Positions 8,905 through 17,942 of a stretch of 20,859 nucleotides of DNA are shown piece after piece. Each line of letters begins with the position of its first letter. Positions within the stretch are counted from its first letter, which is position 1. The DNA is from Chara braunii (lineage: Eukaryota; Streptophyta; Charophyceae; Charales; Characeae). Location of the stretch: contig BFEA01000010.1 in assembly GCA_003427395.1 (NCBI GenBank), positions 6,798,100 through 6,818,958 on the forward strand, in the 5' to 3' direction. A program made the position numbers and the translations under genes. Below the pieces are notes generated by a model. It made no database searches. It worked only from the letters and a program-made list of their open reading frames with translations, and had not been told where the DNA came from.

Positions 8905-8932
8905 CTCCCTCAAGTAAGCGATCTTGAGGGAG
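8905..8932 (+). other. leader hairpin 3
   Basis: Perfect 10-base inverted repeat ctccctcaag (8905-8914) and cttgagggag (8923-8932) around the 8-base loop taagcgat. It is the third strong stem-loop within about 350 bases of the PBS. In retroelements this region commonly carries packaging and dimerisation structures; that role is an inference here. Confidence 0.8.
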
Positions 8933-9828
8933 GTAGTCATTTTGAATCTACGGACTGCAAGTTGCCACTTTGTTCTTCAGCATCGGCGGGGCATCCGGCG
9001 TTGCATTTTGGTGTTGGAGTCAGACCCTCCTGTATGATAGGACACACTAGTGTAGAGGTAGTGAATAGGGTTAGGAGGACCATACAAGGAAGCGGGGTGA
9101 GTTATGCTTCATCTCTGAGTCCGGGCCACTCAGGTAAGTGTCGTGCACCTAATGGTTGCCCATGTATGCGTGGATGGTATTGCTTGTCTAGGGTACTTTT
9201 GGGTCTCTTTCCTACTCCTCTAGGTCTTGGTTGTGTGCATAGGTGTGCAAACAGCTTACTAACCTGATGGATGTAGAGATGAAGTATCTTGCTTTGAATG
9301 CCATATCTTTCTATTATGTTTTGTCTTTTTATTATGAATGGATGTAGTTTGTAGGTGAGATCTCTTGAAGTTGAAATTCGTTCTTCAGTACGGTAGAGGC
9401 AGAAAGTAGGACCTTGTGGTACTCTTCTTGCTTGGGACTTGGTCGCGACCTACGTGGGACCCATAGGGACCCAGTGGGACCAGCCCCAAACAAAAAGGGC
9501 CCTTGGGACTCAAATCTGTTGACGCAGTGTCGCTCTTTTTTCTGTCTGGAATACGTTACTCTTCTTTTTTATTAGATCACTCGCTGCCGAGGGGATCTTG
9601 GTTGAGATGTGTTTGGCGGACTGATGACGCACAATCTAAATTCTCCATTGCTGTATGATGATACTTGTAGTATGATTTGTTGTACTTTGACGGTGCCGAT
9701 TGGATTAGGCTCGAGGGGATCTCGTACTTGATCTGACCAGACTAAAATGTCGAGTCTGAACTCTCTTCTGAATTTATTTTATTTTTTTATTGTTGTTGGT
9801 CGCTCTGGTCCAAATATTTTACATGAAA
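8933..9828 (+). other. long non-coding leader of element 2
   Basis: No credible coding region. Features seen are short GGGACC repeats around 9455-9485 and two similar gaggggatct segments about 125 bases apart (9589 and 9714). T-rich tracts occur near 9535-9570 and 9775-9800. The distance from PBS to the first gag-like frame (about 1.9 kb) is long for a Ty3/gypsy leader, partly because of the mitochondrial insert that follows. Confidence 0.5.
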
Positions 9829-9927
9829 GGCGAAACGCCATGGGGAGAAGCTCTCTTTGATCCATGGATTTCCTATCGGGAAACCGCAATGAAGATGACT
9901 TAGCTTGAAGAAAGCATAGATTTCGAC

Positions 9928-10001
9928 TGGCGGAAGAGGGATTCGAACCCGTGACATGCGAATTATGATTCCGTTGTTCTAACCTACTAAACTATTCTGC
10001 C
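9928..10001 (-). tRNA. trnM: tRNA-Met(CAU), mitochondrial type, degraded copy
   Basis: A 74-base cloverleaf can be drawn on the - strand. The acceptor is GGCAGAA/TTCCGCC (one A-C mismatch at 4-69) and the D arm GTTT/GAAC with loop AGTAGGTTA. The anticodon arm ACGGA-ATCATAA-TTCGC carries CAU after T33 (27-43 unpaired), the variable loop is ATGTC, and the T loop is TTCGAAT with two unpaired positions (49-65, 50-64). The discriminator is A, and no CCA is encoded. The GTCACGGGTTCGAATCCC block and D arm resemble bacterial-type elongator tRNA-Met as found in plant mitochondria, from memory of the family. It lies 3' of a nad2 fragment on the same strand, so I read it as a nuclear copy of mitochondrial DNA. 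Several mismatches suggest it is inactive. Confidence 0.8.
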
Positions 10002-10024
10002 TTGAACCACTTGACATTTCCCCT

Positions 10025-10055
10025 GGTGGGGTTTGTTTTTCAACGCTACCCCACC
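10025..10055 (-). other. 8-bp hairpin between nad2 fragment and tRNA
   Basis: ggtggggt (10025-10032) and accccacc (10048-10055) form a perfect 8-base stem with a 15-base loop. It stands between the nad2 fragment and the tRNA. In mitochondrial DNA such intergenic hairpins often mark transcript ends; here it would be a relic. Confidence 0.6.
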
Positions 10056-10194
10056 CAAAACAGTCACAAAGATTTAGAAAAATGGTGAATTAACCCGAGT
10101 GAGTTGCTAAGAAACTATGAGTAAAATTTTGACAAAAGGTAGCCAATTGACTATCGATTTGTTCAGTGATTGTTTTTTGTTGTGCAATAGCAGA

Positions 10195-10356
10195 ACTTTG
10201 AAGTTCAATGGCTAAATACATGGCAGTCAAATCATAAGATGAGATCATGAAAAGCATACTACAAGTAGAGAGTAGAATTAACACCATAGATTCAAAATCA
10301 TTCAAAGTTTCTTGTTTGAAATAATCGAAACACATCAAAATGGTGCCTCCCACTAG
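10195..10356 (-). pseudogene. nad2: nad2 fragment, nuclear copy of mitochondrial DNA
   Basis: The - strand frame encodes a strong match to NADH dehydrogenase subunit 2 of plant mitochondria: GGTILMCFDYF, then MVLILLSTCSMLFMISSYDL, then TAMYLAIELQS. In the family this conserved membrane segment of respiratory complex I lies about 100-130 residues into a protein of nearly 500 residues. Similarity to nad2 stops after LQS at 10195, although the frame stays open to 10090 with an unrelated tail (QQKTITEQIDSQLATF). Upstream the frame is open to a TAA at 10396-10398, with weak similarity at most. So it is a truncated internal fragment with two broken ends. With the tRNA-Met below it, it marks a mitochondrial insertion inside the leader of element 2, antisense to the element. 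Family assignment is from memory of conserved NAD2 sequence. Confidence 0.82.
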
Positions 10357-10511
10357 GAGTTCTGCCTTCTCTTCTATGCTTTCAGTTTGTGTCTTTTACT
10401 GAAGTCCATTATATGCCCGTAGAGACGCGTAGACAAGACAGAAGAGAGAGAGATGTTGTGGCAACTGAAGGAGCAAGTAGCTCCAATATGGCATCAGCTA
10501 CGCTTTCTTAG

Positions 10512-11378
10512 ATGTTAAAGGCTCGTATGGATGCAACGAGTGAGGCAGATAAAACGTTGTACGAGGCCCTCTATCAGAAGGAAGTGGCCGAGGAGGAAAA
10601 AGCGGAAGAGGCTAAGCGGAAAACAGTCGCTGAAGATCTTGAGACTATTTTCAAAACAGTCTCAAATATACTTTATCCAAATACTAAGAAGGATGTGGTC
10701 AAGTATATCCGTGTCCTTGTAGATTACCATTTGCTCAGTGAACTCCTCGAGTTTGAAGTCCCAACTACTCGATGAAACGAGTCAGATGCGTACTCAAATG
10801 GCAAATATGGCCAAAGAGCATCGCAATTAGATGCAGCAAATGACAACCATGCATCAAACCCAAATCTCAAGCTTTTTTACCCGTTCTACCTTTGCACCCC
10901 TCCATCCTTCTTCTTCCTAGTGTTCTTCGTTGAATTTGTTGGCTAATTAGTCAGGACCTGCAACAGGTGTAGTTCCTGTTGCCGCTACAACCGGCAACAC
11001 AAGAAATTATGCAACTGCCGCAGCCTTGAGTTCGGATCCAGCAATGGCTGGTCCCAGATATGATGGCAAGGATGATATGGAGTCTTGGATTAACTCTATG
11101 AGAGCCTACTTTGAGGTACAGGGCACTCAAAGAGTGAACCAGTCCTTGATCGTAGGGATGAACGTCGAGGTTGTCCCCATACGGGGTTTCTTCGCTTGAA
11201 CAATGACTCGAACGGTTTTTGATTGAATAACCATAAAAGATAGGATGAATTGTCGTATTTCTATCAGAAGAAAAATCAAAGTTAACAACAACAAGCTAGT
11301 AACATCTGAAAGATGGGTATCAACATAGAAAGATGTATTGATGTACCAAATTGGCTAATACTAGAAGGTTGATGGAAA
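10512..11378 (+). pseudogene. gag: element 2 gag, N-terminal part, interrupted
   Basis: The first piece (10512-10775) encodes 87 residues rich in Lys, Glu and Ala (YQKEVAEEEKAEEAKRKT), probably a coiled coil. A second piece around 11044-11170, in another frame, carries PRYDGKDDMESWINSMRAYFEV, the typical start of the Ty3/gypsy capsid domain. Between them are frameshifts and stops. From about 11171 to 11378 the sequence is AT-rich, has no recognisable Gag content, and breaks the domain before it resumes at 11379. The start codon is uncertain; TTG and ATG codons near 10512-10530 are possible. Confidence 0.68.
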
Positions 11379-12217
11379 GTGTTGCACCAATTTACAGAGA
11401 ATTTGATGCAAGCTGGGTATCCCAAGATCGAACTAACGGAGTGGCTTAAAGTCACTCCGACTGCCACTCTCGGAAATACACTAATAGCGCATTATAAAGA
11501 CTTACATGTTGCAGCTAGAGTAAGGATACAACTCGACGAACTTAAGTGCAACAAGTGGCAGGGCACCATGCACAAATTGCAGTTGCATGTCAGTAAACTC
11601 TTTGCGACACCAGGATTGGAGTTGACCGCGCAATCATGTTTGGATGTCGTTAAAGGTACGGTTTCCACACATTTAACCGATCGCCTGGGCATAAAATTTT
11701 TTGGGTACACTGACTGGTTTTCGTTGATGAAGGATGTAGTCAGTCTAGAGGCAGAATACCTGCTTACCACAACAAGCAGCATAAAGACTTTGTTCGCGGA
11801 CGGTTTCGTGGTGGCAACTATCTAGCTGCGCTTGGCTTGCTGGTGGCGGAAGTGGAGGCCGAAGCAGATGACCCCACTCTTGGCGACGACCACGAACAGG
11901 ACGTTGATACAGCCTACTCTTCCACTCAAGAATAAGATATTGATAATGAAGATGAAAAATTCGATGCCTTCAAAAAAACTGCTCATACTAAGGGAAGTCA
12001 AAACTGGAATTCAGCGAGGAACTTTATCTCACTTCCAAAGGGAGCAAAAATCCCAACCAATCCGGAAGGCCCAAGTACTAAACCTTGGTTGGACCTCCGC
12101 ATCAGTGAGGCTAAATGGAAGGTTAGGATAAAGAAAGGAGGTTACCTGCATTGCCAGAAAACTAATCATATAGTCGAAGGATGCTATAGGCTGCAGGGAA
12201 ACCTGAATCGGGCGTAG
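11379..12217 (+). pseudogene. gag: element 2 gag, capsid end and altered zinc knuckle
   Basis: The open piece 11379-11825 encodes a capsid-like region: LGNTLIAHYKDLHVAAR, RIQLDELKCNKWQGTMHKL, and CLDVVKGTVSTHLTDRLGI. A frame change near 11770 leads into an acidic stretch (VAEVEAEADD) with a TAA at about 11932. The same frame then continues through TKPWLDLRISEAKWK to a zinc-knuckle remnant at 12143-12184. There the first Cys of C-x2-C-x4-H-x4-C is Tyr (YLHCQKTNHIVEGC), so zinc and RNA binding are probably lost. The frame ends at a TAG at 12215. Confidence 0.75.
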
Positions 12218-12285
12218 ACAGTTCATCAGCGCACTCTGAGGCAAGGGAGTCTGAACCAGTCAATGATAGTTCTCCAAAGGGACAT

Positions 12286-12870
12286 GTGCCAAACCAACAT
12301 TCATCCCTTGAAGCCTCATCTTCTGTTGATTCCAAGGCTAATGAATGTAATTTTTTGAATGTTGAGTCTTTGGAGGAGTCAGAGAAGGTTGACTTTCACT
12401 ATTATGTAGAGCATTGGGCTGAGATGAAACAACAACCTGCTCAAGGGACAATAAAGTTTATCTTTTTCAAACTTCTCATCAACCACCGCTATCTTCGTGT
12501 CTTGATTGATTGTCGTGCTACAACTAACTTCATGTCACCGCACGAGATACACAAAGTGGGCTTGGGGATGAAGCAAGTGCTTTTGCAGAGCCCTTGCCAA
12601 ACTCAAGTAGGCAATAAAGAGGTTGTCTCATCTACGCATGCATTTAAAGGTGTGCACACTACGTTAAAGAAAAGACCATCACACACGGATTGAACTTCTA
12701 TGTCCTTGACATCTGTCCCTTTGACGGAATCCTCGGGTTGGGCTGGTTGCAGTCCCAATGCGAATGGACCAAGGGGAAGGAACCATTTTTCATGGTCAAA
12801 GATGCACGAGGGAATGAGCGTCTCGTCCTATTGGATGAGAAGCTTGACTCCCCGGTGACCTTTTCTTGAT
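12286..12870 (+). pseudogene. pol: element 2 protease with ruined active site
   Basis: Retropepsin-like domain in two frames. The active-site segment reads VLIDCRATTNFMSP: the catalytic Asp is kept (12508-12510), but the following Ser-Gly of the usual DSGAT is Cys-Arg (12511-12516). After a frameshift near 12670 the domain resumes as LNFYVLDICPFDGILGLGW (about 12690), the normal second half. A linker (FMVKDARGNERLVLL) follows to a TGA at 12868-12870. The Ser-Gly loss makes proteolysis unlikely. Confidence 0.75.
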
Positions 12871-13306
12871 GCCATGCAGTTCTGCAACAAGTGGCGCGAG
12901 CACAAAGAGGATGAACAATTGTATGTTGCCTTCGTTCGCCCTACTCGTTTGCCTACTACCTTTGCGGTTAGTACTAGTTTTACCTTACCTAATGAATGTA
13001 CTTTTAGCACTTCTACTTCTCTACCTACGTCTAGTCCAAATGATTCTACTTCAGATTTTGGTTGCCTTCATTCTTAATCTACGACCCGACTAGGTGATCC
13101 TTTTGCTGATCCTACACCCCCACCGGTCCAAACAAGCATTCAAAGCCTACTCGACCGATTTTTGGAGGTTCTCGCCGAACCACGTGGAGTTCCCTTGCAA
13201 TCGGTCTGACTCACGATCGTGTTGGTCGAAGGTGTTGTTCCTCCAAAGGGTTTTGTATACGGTATAGGATCTGGCGCGTTGGAAGAACTCCAGAAGCATA
13301 GATGAG
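12871..13306 (+). pseudogene. pol: element 2 protease-RT linker
   Basis: Linker of the polyprotein in several frames. An open piece (12874-13077) starts with QFCNKWREHKEDEQLYVAF and becomes Ser/Thr-rich. Then FADPTPPPVQTSIQSLLDRF, LAEPRGVPLQSV and PPKGFVYGIGSGALEELQKH can be read, which in the family precede the RT domain. Stops at about 13075 and 13208 and a frame change just before 13307 interrupt it. Confidence 0.6.
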
Positions 13307-14008
13307 ATGATCGACAAGGGATGGATTAAGCCTAGTGAATCTGAATTTGGTGCACCCGTTTTGTTTGTCCCAAAGAAAGGAGCCAAACTCCGCATGTGTA
13401 TTGATTACTGCGGTCTCAACCGCATCACAAGGAAGAATGCATACCCATTGTCACGCATAGATGATTTGCTTGATTCTGCAGGTGGGTGCAAGGTCTTCTC
13501 CAAGATCGACCTTAAGTCTGGGTACCACCAGATTGAAGTCAATCCTGCAGACCAGCAAAAGACTGCGTTCAAGACACACGATGGGCTTTACGAATTCATC
13601 ATAATGCCCTTCGGTCTTACGAACGGACAGGCCACCGTCCAAAGTCTTATGGACAAAGTCCTCTGCGAACAGATTGGTAGGTTTGTGGTTGTGTACCCCG
13701 ATGAAATACTGATTTTTAGCAAGTTCATCAAAGAACATATCAAGCACCTTCAGGAAGTGTTCATCATCCTCAAGAAAACGCAACTCCATTTCAACTTAGA
13801 GAAATTTGAGTTTGAGAGGGAGAGCATCATCTATCTTGGGCATCGGTTGTCTGTTGCAGGCCTCAAGCTTGAGGCAACCAAGGTTGAGGTCATACACGAT
13901 TGGCCTCAACCCGCGAACATCTGTGAATTGCGTTCTTTCCTTGGTCTTGCATCATACTATCGGAAGTTTGTGCCTCGATTCTCCATTGTTGCTCGCCCGT
14001 TGTCCTGA
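13307..14008 (+). pseudogene. pol: element 2 reverse transcriptase with YPDE site
   Basis: A 233-residue open frame covers most of an RT domain: [67 protein letters not shown], and LRSFLGLASYYRKFVPRFS. The catalytic YxDD box is YPDE (13694-13705). The second Asp is Glu and the variable position is Pro, whereas element 1 has YLDD. That change should abolish or cripple polymerisation. The open frame joins the linker and the RNase H domain only by frame changes. Confidence 0.88.
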
Positions 14009-14039
14009 TTAACAAGCAAGAACGTATCTTACGCGTGGG

Positions 14040-14498
14040 ATGCAACATGAGACCGTGTTTCAAGCCTTGAAAGAGGCCTTGGTAAGTTATTTTGTACTCT
14101 GCATTGCAGATTCCAAACTCACATTCGTAGTCACTACGGATGCGAGCCAATATGGAATTGACGAAGTGTTGCAACAAGACGACAACAATGGCTTGCGGCC
14201 ACTCGAGTACTACAACAAACGCATGTCCAGCGAAAAGGTAGACCTCCACCTAAATGAGCGAACTCTATTCCTTGCGCATGACTTTGGATCACTAGAAGCG
14301 CTATCTTTTGGGACGCCAATTCAAAGTCTTTTCAAATCATTTGGCTTTGAAGTCGATCAAGGAACAAACCACCTTGTCCCTTACATTAACTCGCAAGTTC
14401 CATGAGATTGATGTTTTCGACTCTGAACGAAAACACAAAAGGGTTGTTATAATCGAGTTGTTGATGCATTGTCTCGCCACCCCAAGTATATGACTTGA
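14040..14498 (+). pseudogene. pol: element 2 RNase H domain, damaged
   Basis: RNase H domain in two frames. The first (14040-14405) has VVTTDASQYGIDEVLQQDD, with the catalytic Asp, and HLNERTLFLAHD, where the usual YERELYAL Glu aligns with ERT. A frameshift near 14300 leads to MGRQFKVFSNHLALK. There the expected Asp of SDH is Asn (14335-14337). The end, VVDALSRHPKY, is read in yet another frame near 14460-14490. Loss of one metal-binding Asp and the frameshifts indicate an inactive domain. Confidence 0.8.
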
Positions 14499-14501
14499 CT
14501 T

Positions 14502-15971
14502 GTGAACTCCTACGACCTCTGGAAGAAACTGAAGGAGGAGCTCATAGAGCAAACTGCAAAGGACCCGGACCTCGGTCCGATCCTTAAGCAGTTGCGGGCT
14601 GACCCTAACAGTCAGCCTGATTTTCACGAATGTGGAGGACTGGTTTTCCGACCCTATGGGAATAATGACAGTGTGTGTGTACTCAACCATGAGCCTCTCC
14701 GCATGCATTTCTTGGACTTGGCTCATTGTCGGAGTGGACACTTAAGCATAGCAAAAACGTACGGAAACCTATTGAGACAGTTTGACTGCCCTGGTATGAA
14801 AGGATCTGCTGAAAAGTTTGTGGCTGAGTGTTAAGTCTGTCAACGAATCAAACCATCAAGACAAAAGTCAATGGGCCTGCTTAAACCTCTTCCCATTCCC
14901 GACGGGCCCGAAGAGTCTGTCTCTATCGACTTCAGGGACATGGGAAAGATAAGTAAGAATGATTAATCGCAAGTGATGGTGATTGTTGATCGCTTTTCGA
15001 AATTCCCCAATCTGATTTCATTGCCATCTCTTGCCCCAACTGAAGTCGTGATCCATGAGTTCCACCAGAAGTACATTCTGCAGTTCAGAACCCCGAAAAC
15101 CCTTGTGAGTGATCGGGACCCGCGCTTCATAAGTACTGAAGGGAAGGACTTCACGTCCCAACTCCCTAGCCTCAAACTAAGCATGACAAATGGCGGACAT
15201 CCCAAAGCCAACGGTTTGGCTAAGGAGATCAACCAGACTGGGTTCCAACTTCTTTGCGCTTTAATAATTCCGGATCAAGAAACGTGGGATGAAGAGTTGT
15301 ATTTAATCAAGGGGTTATACAACAACTCCATCCATTCTTCCACTAGCATGACGCCGAACAGGCTGCATTACGGTTGGCAGATTTGTAATCCGCTCTCCTA
15401 CTTATTCCTTGAACAGTCAGCTGGTCTAACACCTGCCAAGCCTGGCTTCAGTGCCAAGTACGATCACTTGCTCAAGGTTGCCATTGTAGTAATGATCAAG
15501 CGACAACACGCAATGATCCATCATGCAAACAAGAAACGTCAAACTTTAGATATTAAAGTGGGAAGTTATGTCTGGGTCAAGATGTCTGGATTTTCAGAAG
15601 AAGAGGGAGTGTCACGCAAACTTCTCCCGCTCTATTATGATCCGTGGGAAGTTCTAGACGTGATTGGCAAGGATGAATTCGGCCCATCATACACAATTGT
15701 TGTGCCTCCTCATTTGCGCGCATCCCCAGTTTTTCATGCATCAAAATTGTATATACATCGTGATGTTGAGTCCTTTGATTATCGTAAAGACATGATTCCT
15801 CGTGCAATCAAGGGCAGTCGTGAGATCGATAGAATCAAATAACACGTAGGGAAGGGACGTAATAGAAAGTACTAGATTCATTTTATGTATCACCCGTTGG
15901 ACAATCTCTATAGGATCTCCAAGAAAGAACTGATGCGGAGCGCACCTCGTGTTGTTAAAGCCTACGAGTGA
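14502..15971 (+). pseudogene. pol: element 2 integrase with degenerate C-terminal module
   Basis: One continuous frame interrupted only by nonsense codons: TAA 14832-14834, TAA 14964-14966, TAA 15840-15842 and a TAG near 15873. It ends at TGA 15969-15971. Domains in order: the HHCC zinc motif (AHCRSGHLSIAKT, then VAEC-stop-VCQR); the catalytic core with Asp in SIDFRD (14928-14930) and Asp in VSDRDPRF (15111-15113), where the Glu expected in GQTE is Lys (GLAKEIN, 15222-15224); a GPY/F-like module (VGSYVWVKMSGF, YYDPWEVLDVIG, PPHLRASPVFHASKL); and a chromodomain-like tail ending ELMRSAPRVVKAYE. Lys at the Glu position removes strand-transfer chemistry. It lacks the core deletion seen in element 1. 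Confidence 0.88.
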
Positions 15972-16114
15972 CAAATAGCCTCTAATGCTATACCTAAAAT
16001 CTATGCAAAACTCGTTGCTACTGAGTATTCACGAAATATTTTTTTCTTTGTTTGCCTATGATGCGTTTGTCAAGGACTCGGAATGAATTACTCGCCCGAA
16101 GGGACTTCGCTCTT

Positions 16115-16124
16115 AAGATGGGGG
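16115..16124 (+). promoter_or_regulatory. polypurine tract of element 2
   Basis: The run aagatggggg, followed by tag, sits directly before the TGTAATG start of the 3' LTR. Purine-rich tracts at this place prime plus-strand synthesis in LTR retrotransposons. It is not a pure purine run (one T), as is common for plant Ty3/gypsy elements. Confidence 0.7.
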
Positions 16125-16127
16125 TAG

Positions 16128-16572
16128 TGTAATGACCTGACCAAACACGGACTGAGACACACAACTGATTTTTTTGTTTTGCTTATGGAATGAATGCCTT
16201 GCTGAGTTTCCTGCTTGTTACTAAGTTCTCTAAGTCTGTGTGTGTGCACGCTTGCTGGTCTTCATGCATGTCTGAGTGCTTGTTGGCTTGAGTGTGTGTG
16301 TGACCCGCAAGGGCACTTGTTCGTGAAGTGGGCCCAAAGGGCCGGTACTTACCTGTGGTCGTGCCATTGAGGATTGCAGCGGGGAAAACACTCAAGTGGG
16401 AGGGAAAGAGGCCCGCGACACTTGAAGCAGCGGAAAACACTCAAGTAGCAGGTAGGCCGGTACCACACCAGGTAGAAGTAGATGTGTTGGGTACTCGAGG
16501 CCAAGCGGAAGAAGACAAAAGTTGGCATTTTTAGAGGCCCAGTAGTTGTAGGCGAGGCCTAGGTGGGTACCA
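16128..16572 (+). mobile_element. 3' LTR of element 2, truncated after 445 bp
   Basis: It aligns base for base with 7225-7669 without gaps; about 407 of 445 positions agree by hand count. It begins with canonical TG (TGTAATGACC). Similarity stops abruptly after gggtacca at 16572, while the 5' LTR continues for more than 900 bases to its PBS. The 3' copy is therefore broken, by deletion or by insertion of other DNA, and the target-site duplication on this side is lost. Confidence 0.85.
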
Positions 16573-17640
16573 TTGTAGGGCCAAACCCCGGTAGACTTTC
16601 GAGCCTTAGTCGACCACACTGCGGGTCCCAGTTGGCTCGGCCTGCCCACGCTCATGCTCAGGGCGCAGGCCATTCGTCCCAGGGTCACCCCCACCTAGTG
16701 CTTTGAGATGGATGGGGGTGGGCCATCGCGCGAGAGACCTTTGACATTGGGGATGTAGCTCAACCCTTACGTCGGGTTATAGTCTTGCTGGTCATTCCGC
16801 AGCGCTGATTTTTTTTTCGATTCTTGGTTCTGTTCTCAGACAATCGCTCTTTCCAATACGCAGGCAGTCTAAGGGTTCTTTGAGAGTTTCGCTTCTCTTG
16901 TGCACAGGCTAAGCATCATCCTTAGGCCGCACACCATTTCCCTAAGCATTGTGATTCGACGGCGTCATCGGGGTGCGGCGATGCCGTCCTCCCCCTCGCC
17001 TCTACGCACCCATCGGATCCCGTACATCTCATTCAACCCTATTGGCGCAGGCCCCTTAGTCCTTTCGGGGCCTTTACATGCATGCACACACAACTGCACA
17101 TTTCCCTTGACCAGATTGCACTTCATTTTCTCATTTACACTCTAAGTCTCAATCGCAAAGGTCATTTCCATGGATTGGCTTTATGCTAAGGGTCCTGTAG
17201 CCCTGTTGCCCCTCTTCCCTTTTCCTTTTGCGGTTCGGTTCCTCCCGACCCTATCCCGCTCAAGACATCCCTAGCCTTCACTTACCTGCACATTCCCACA
17301 CAAAGCAAAGATCCATACAATCCCCCCTTAGGGGTCAACACATAGCCCTTCCCACATGCCTATCTTTCCATGTTCTTTGGCTCCTCTTTGTTCCGTCTCT
17401 TTTGCTCAATCAGCCCACCCTCTTCTCATAGTCATGCATTCGGGGAAATGGTTGAGTCAAACTGACCTTGCTTCAACTAATACTCTTTCCCGGATTCACC
17501 TCTTTCCCACTCTTTCAAACGTCCTTTCCTTTGCCTTTTTGGTGGCACAAGGGACCGGCTACCCTTCCCTTGCCCTCTTTCTCCACCAAGTGAGGTCTGA
17601 TTTCTTTTACCGTTCGCACCCTGGCAATTTAACAAGTGAG
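16573..17640. other. unassigned stretch after truncated LTR
   Basis: No recognisable coding domain, LTR or RNA gene. The first part is GC-rich and ends with a T-run at 16808-16817; the second part (about 16900-17600) is C/T-rich on the + strand. Short ORFs have no motifs. A 14-base match to the 5' end of nuclear tRNA-Ala occurs at 16750 but does not extend into a tRNA. It is the DNA that replaces the rest of the 3' LTR and leads into the satellite domain. Confidence 0.5.
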
Positions 17641-17671
17641 GGGAAAAGGGTTAGTCATATGCCAAGTGAGG

Positions 17672-17736
17672 GGAAGAGAGAGAGGGGGCAAGGCGAAGGG
17701 GGAGGGAGAGAGAAAAAGTCGGAGAGAGAGAGAGAG

Positions 17737-17827
<91 letters not shown>

Positions 17828-17840
17828 GGAGAGAAGAGGG

Positions 17841-17913
<73 letters not shown>

Positions 17914-17914
17914 A
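17672..17914. repeat. GA-rich microsatellite
   Basis: About 240 bases of purines, mainly (GA)n with interspersed aaa, agg and gaag units. The purest stretch is at about 17847-17909. The + strand is almost entirely purine, so mirror-repeat or triplex structure is possible. Arg-Glu and Leu-Ser ORFs on the two strands are translation artefacts. Just upstream, caagtgagggga occurs twice about 29 bases apart. Confidence 0.95.
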
Positions 17915-17942
17915 TTTTTATTCCTAATCAAATCAAATCCCC

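Noticed and set aside
16750-16825. tRNA-Ala-like start ggggatgtagctca followed by a T-run, possible Pol III gene or SINE
   Set aside because: Only the first 14 bases fit. No D arm, anticodon arm, T arm or convincing B box follows, so it is probably a chance match.
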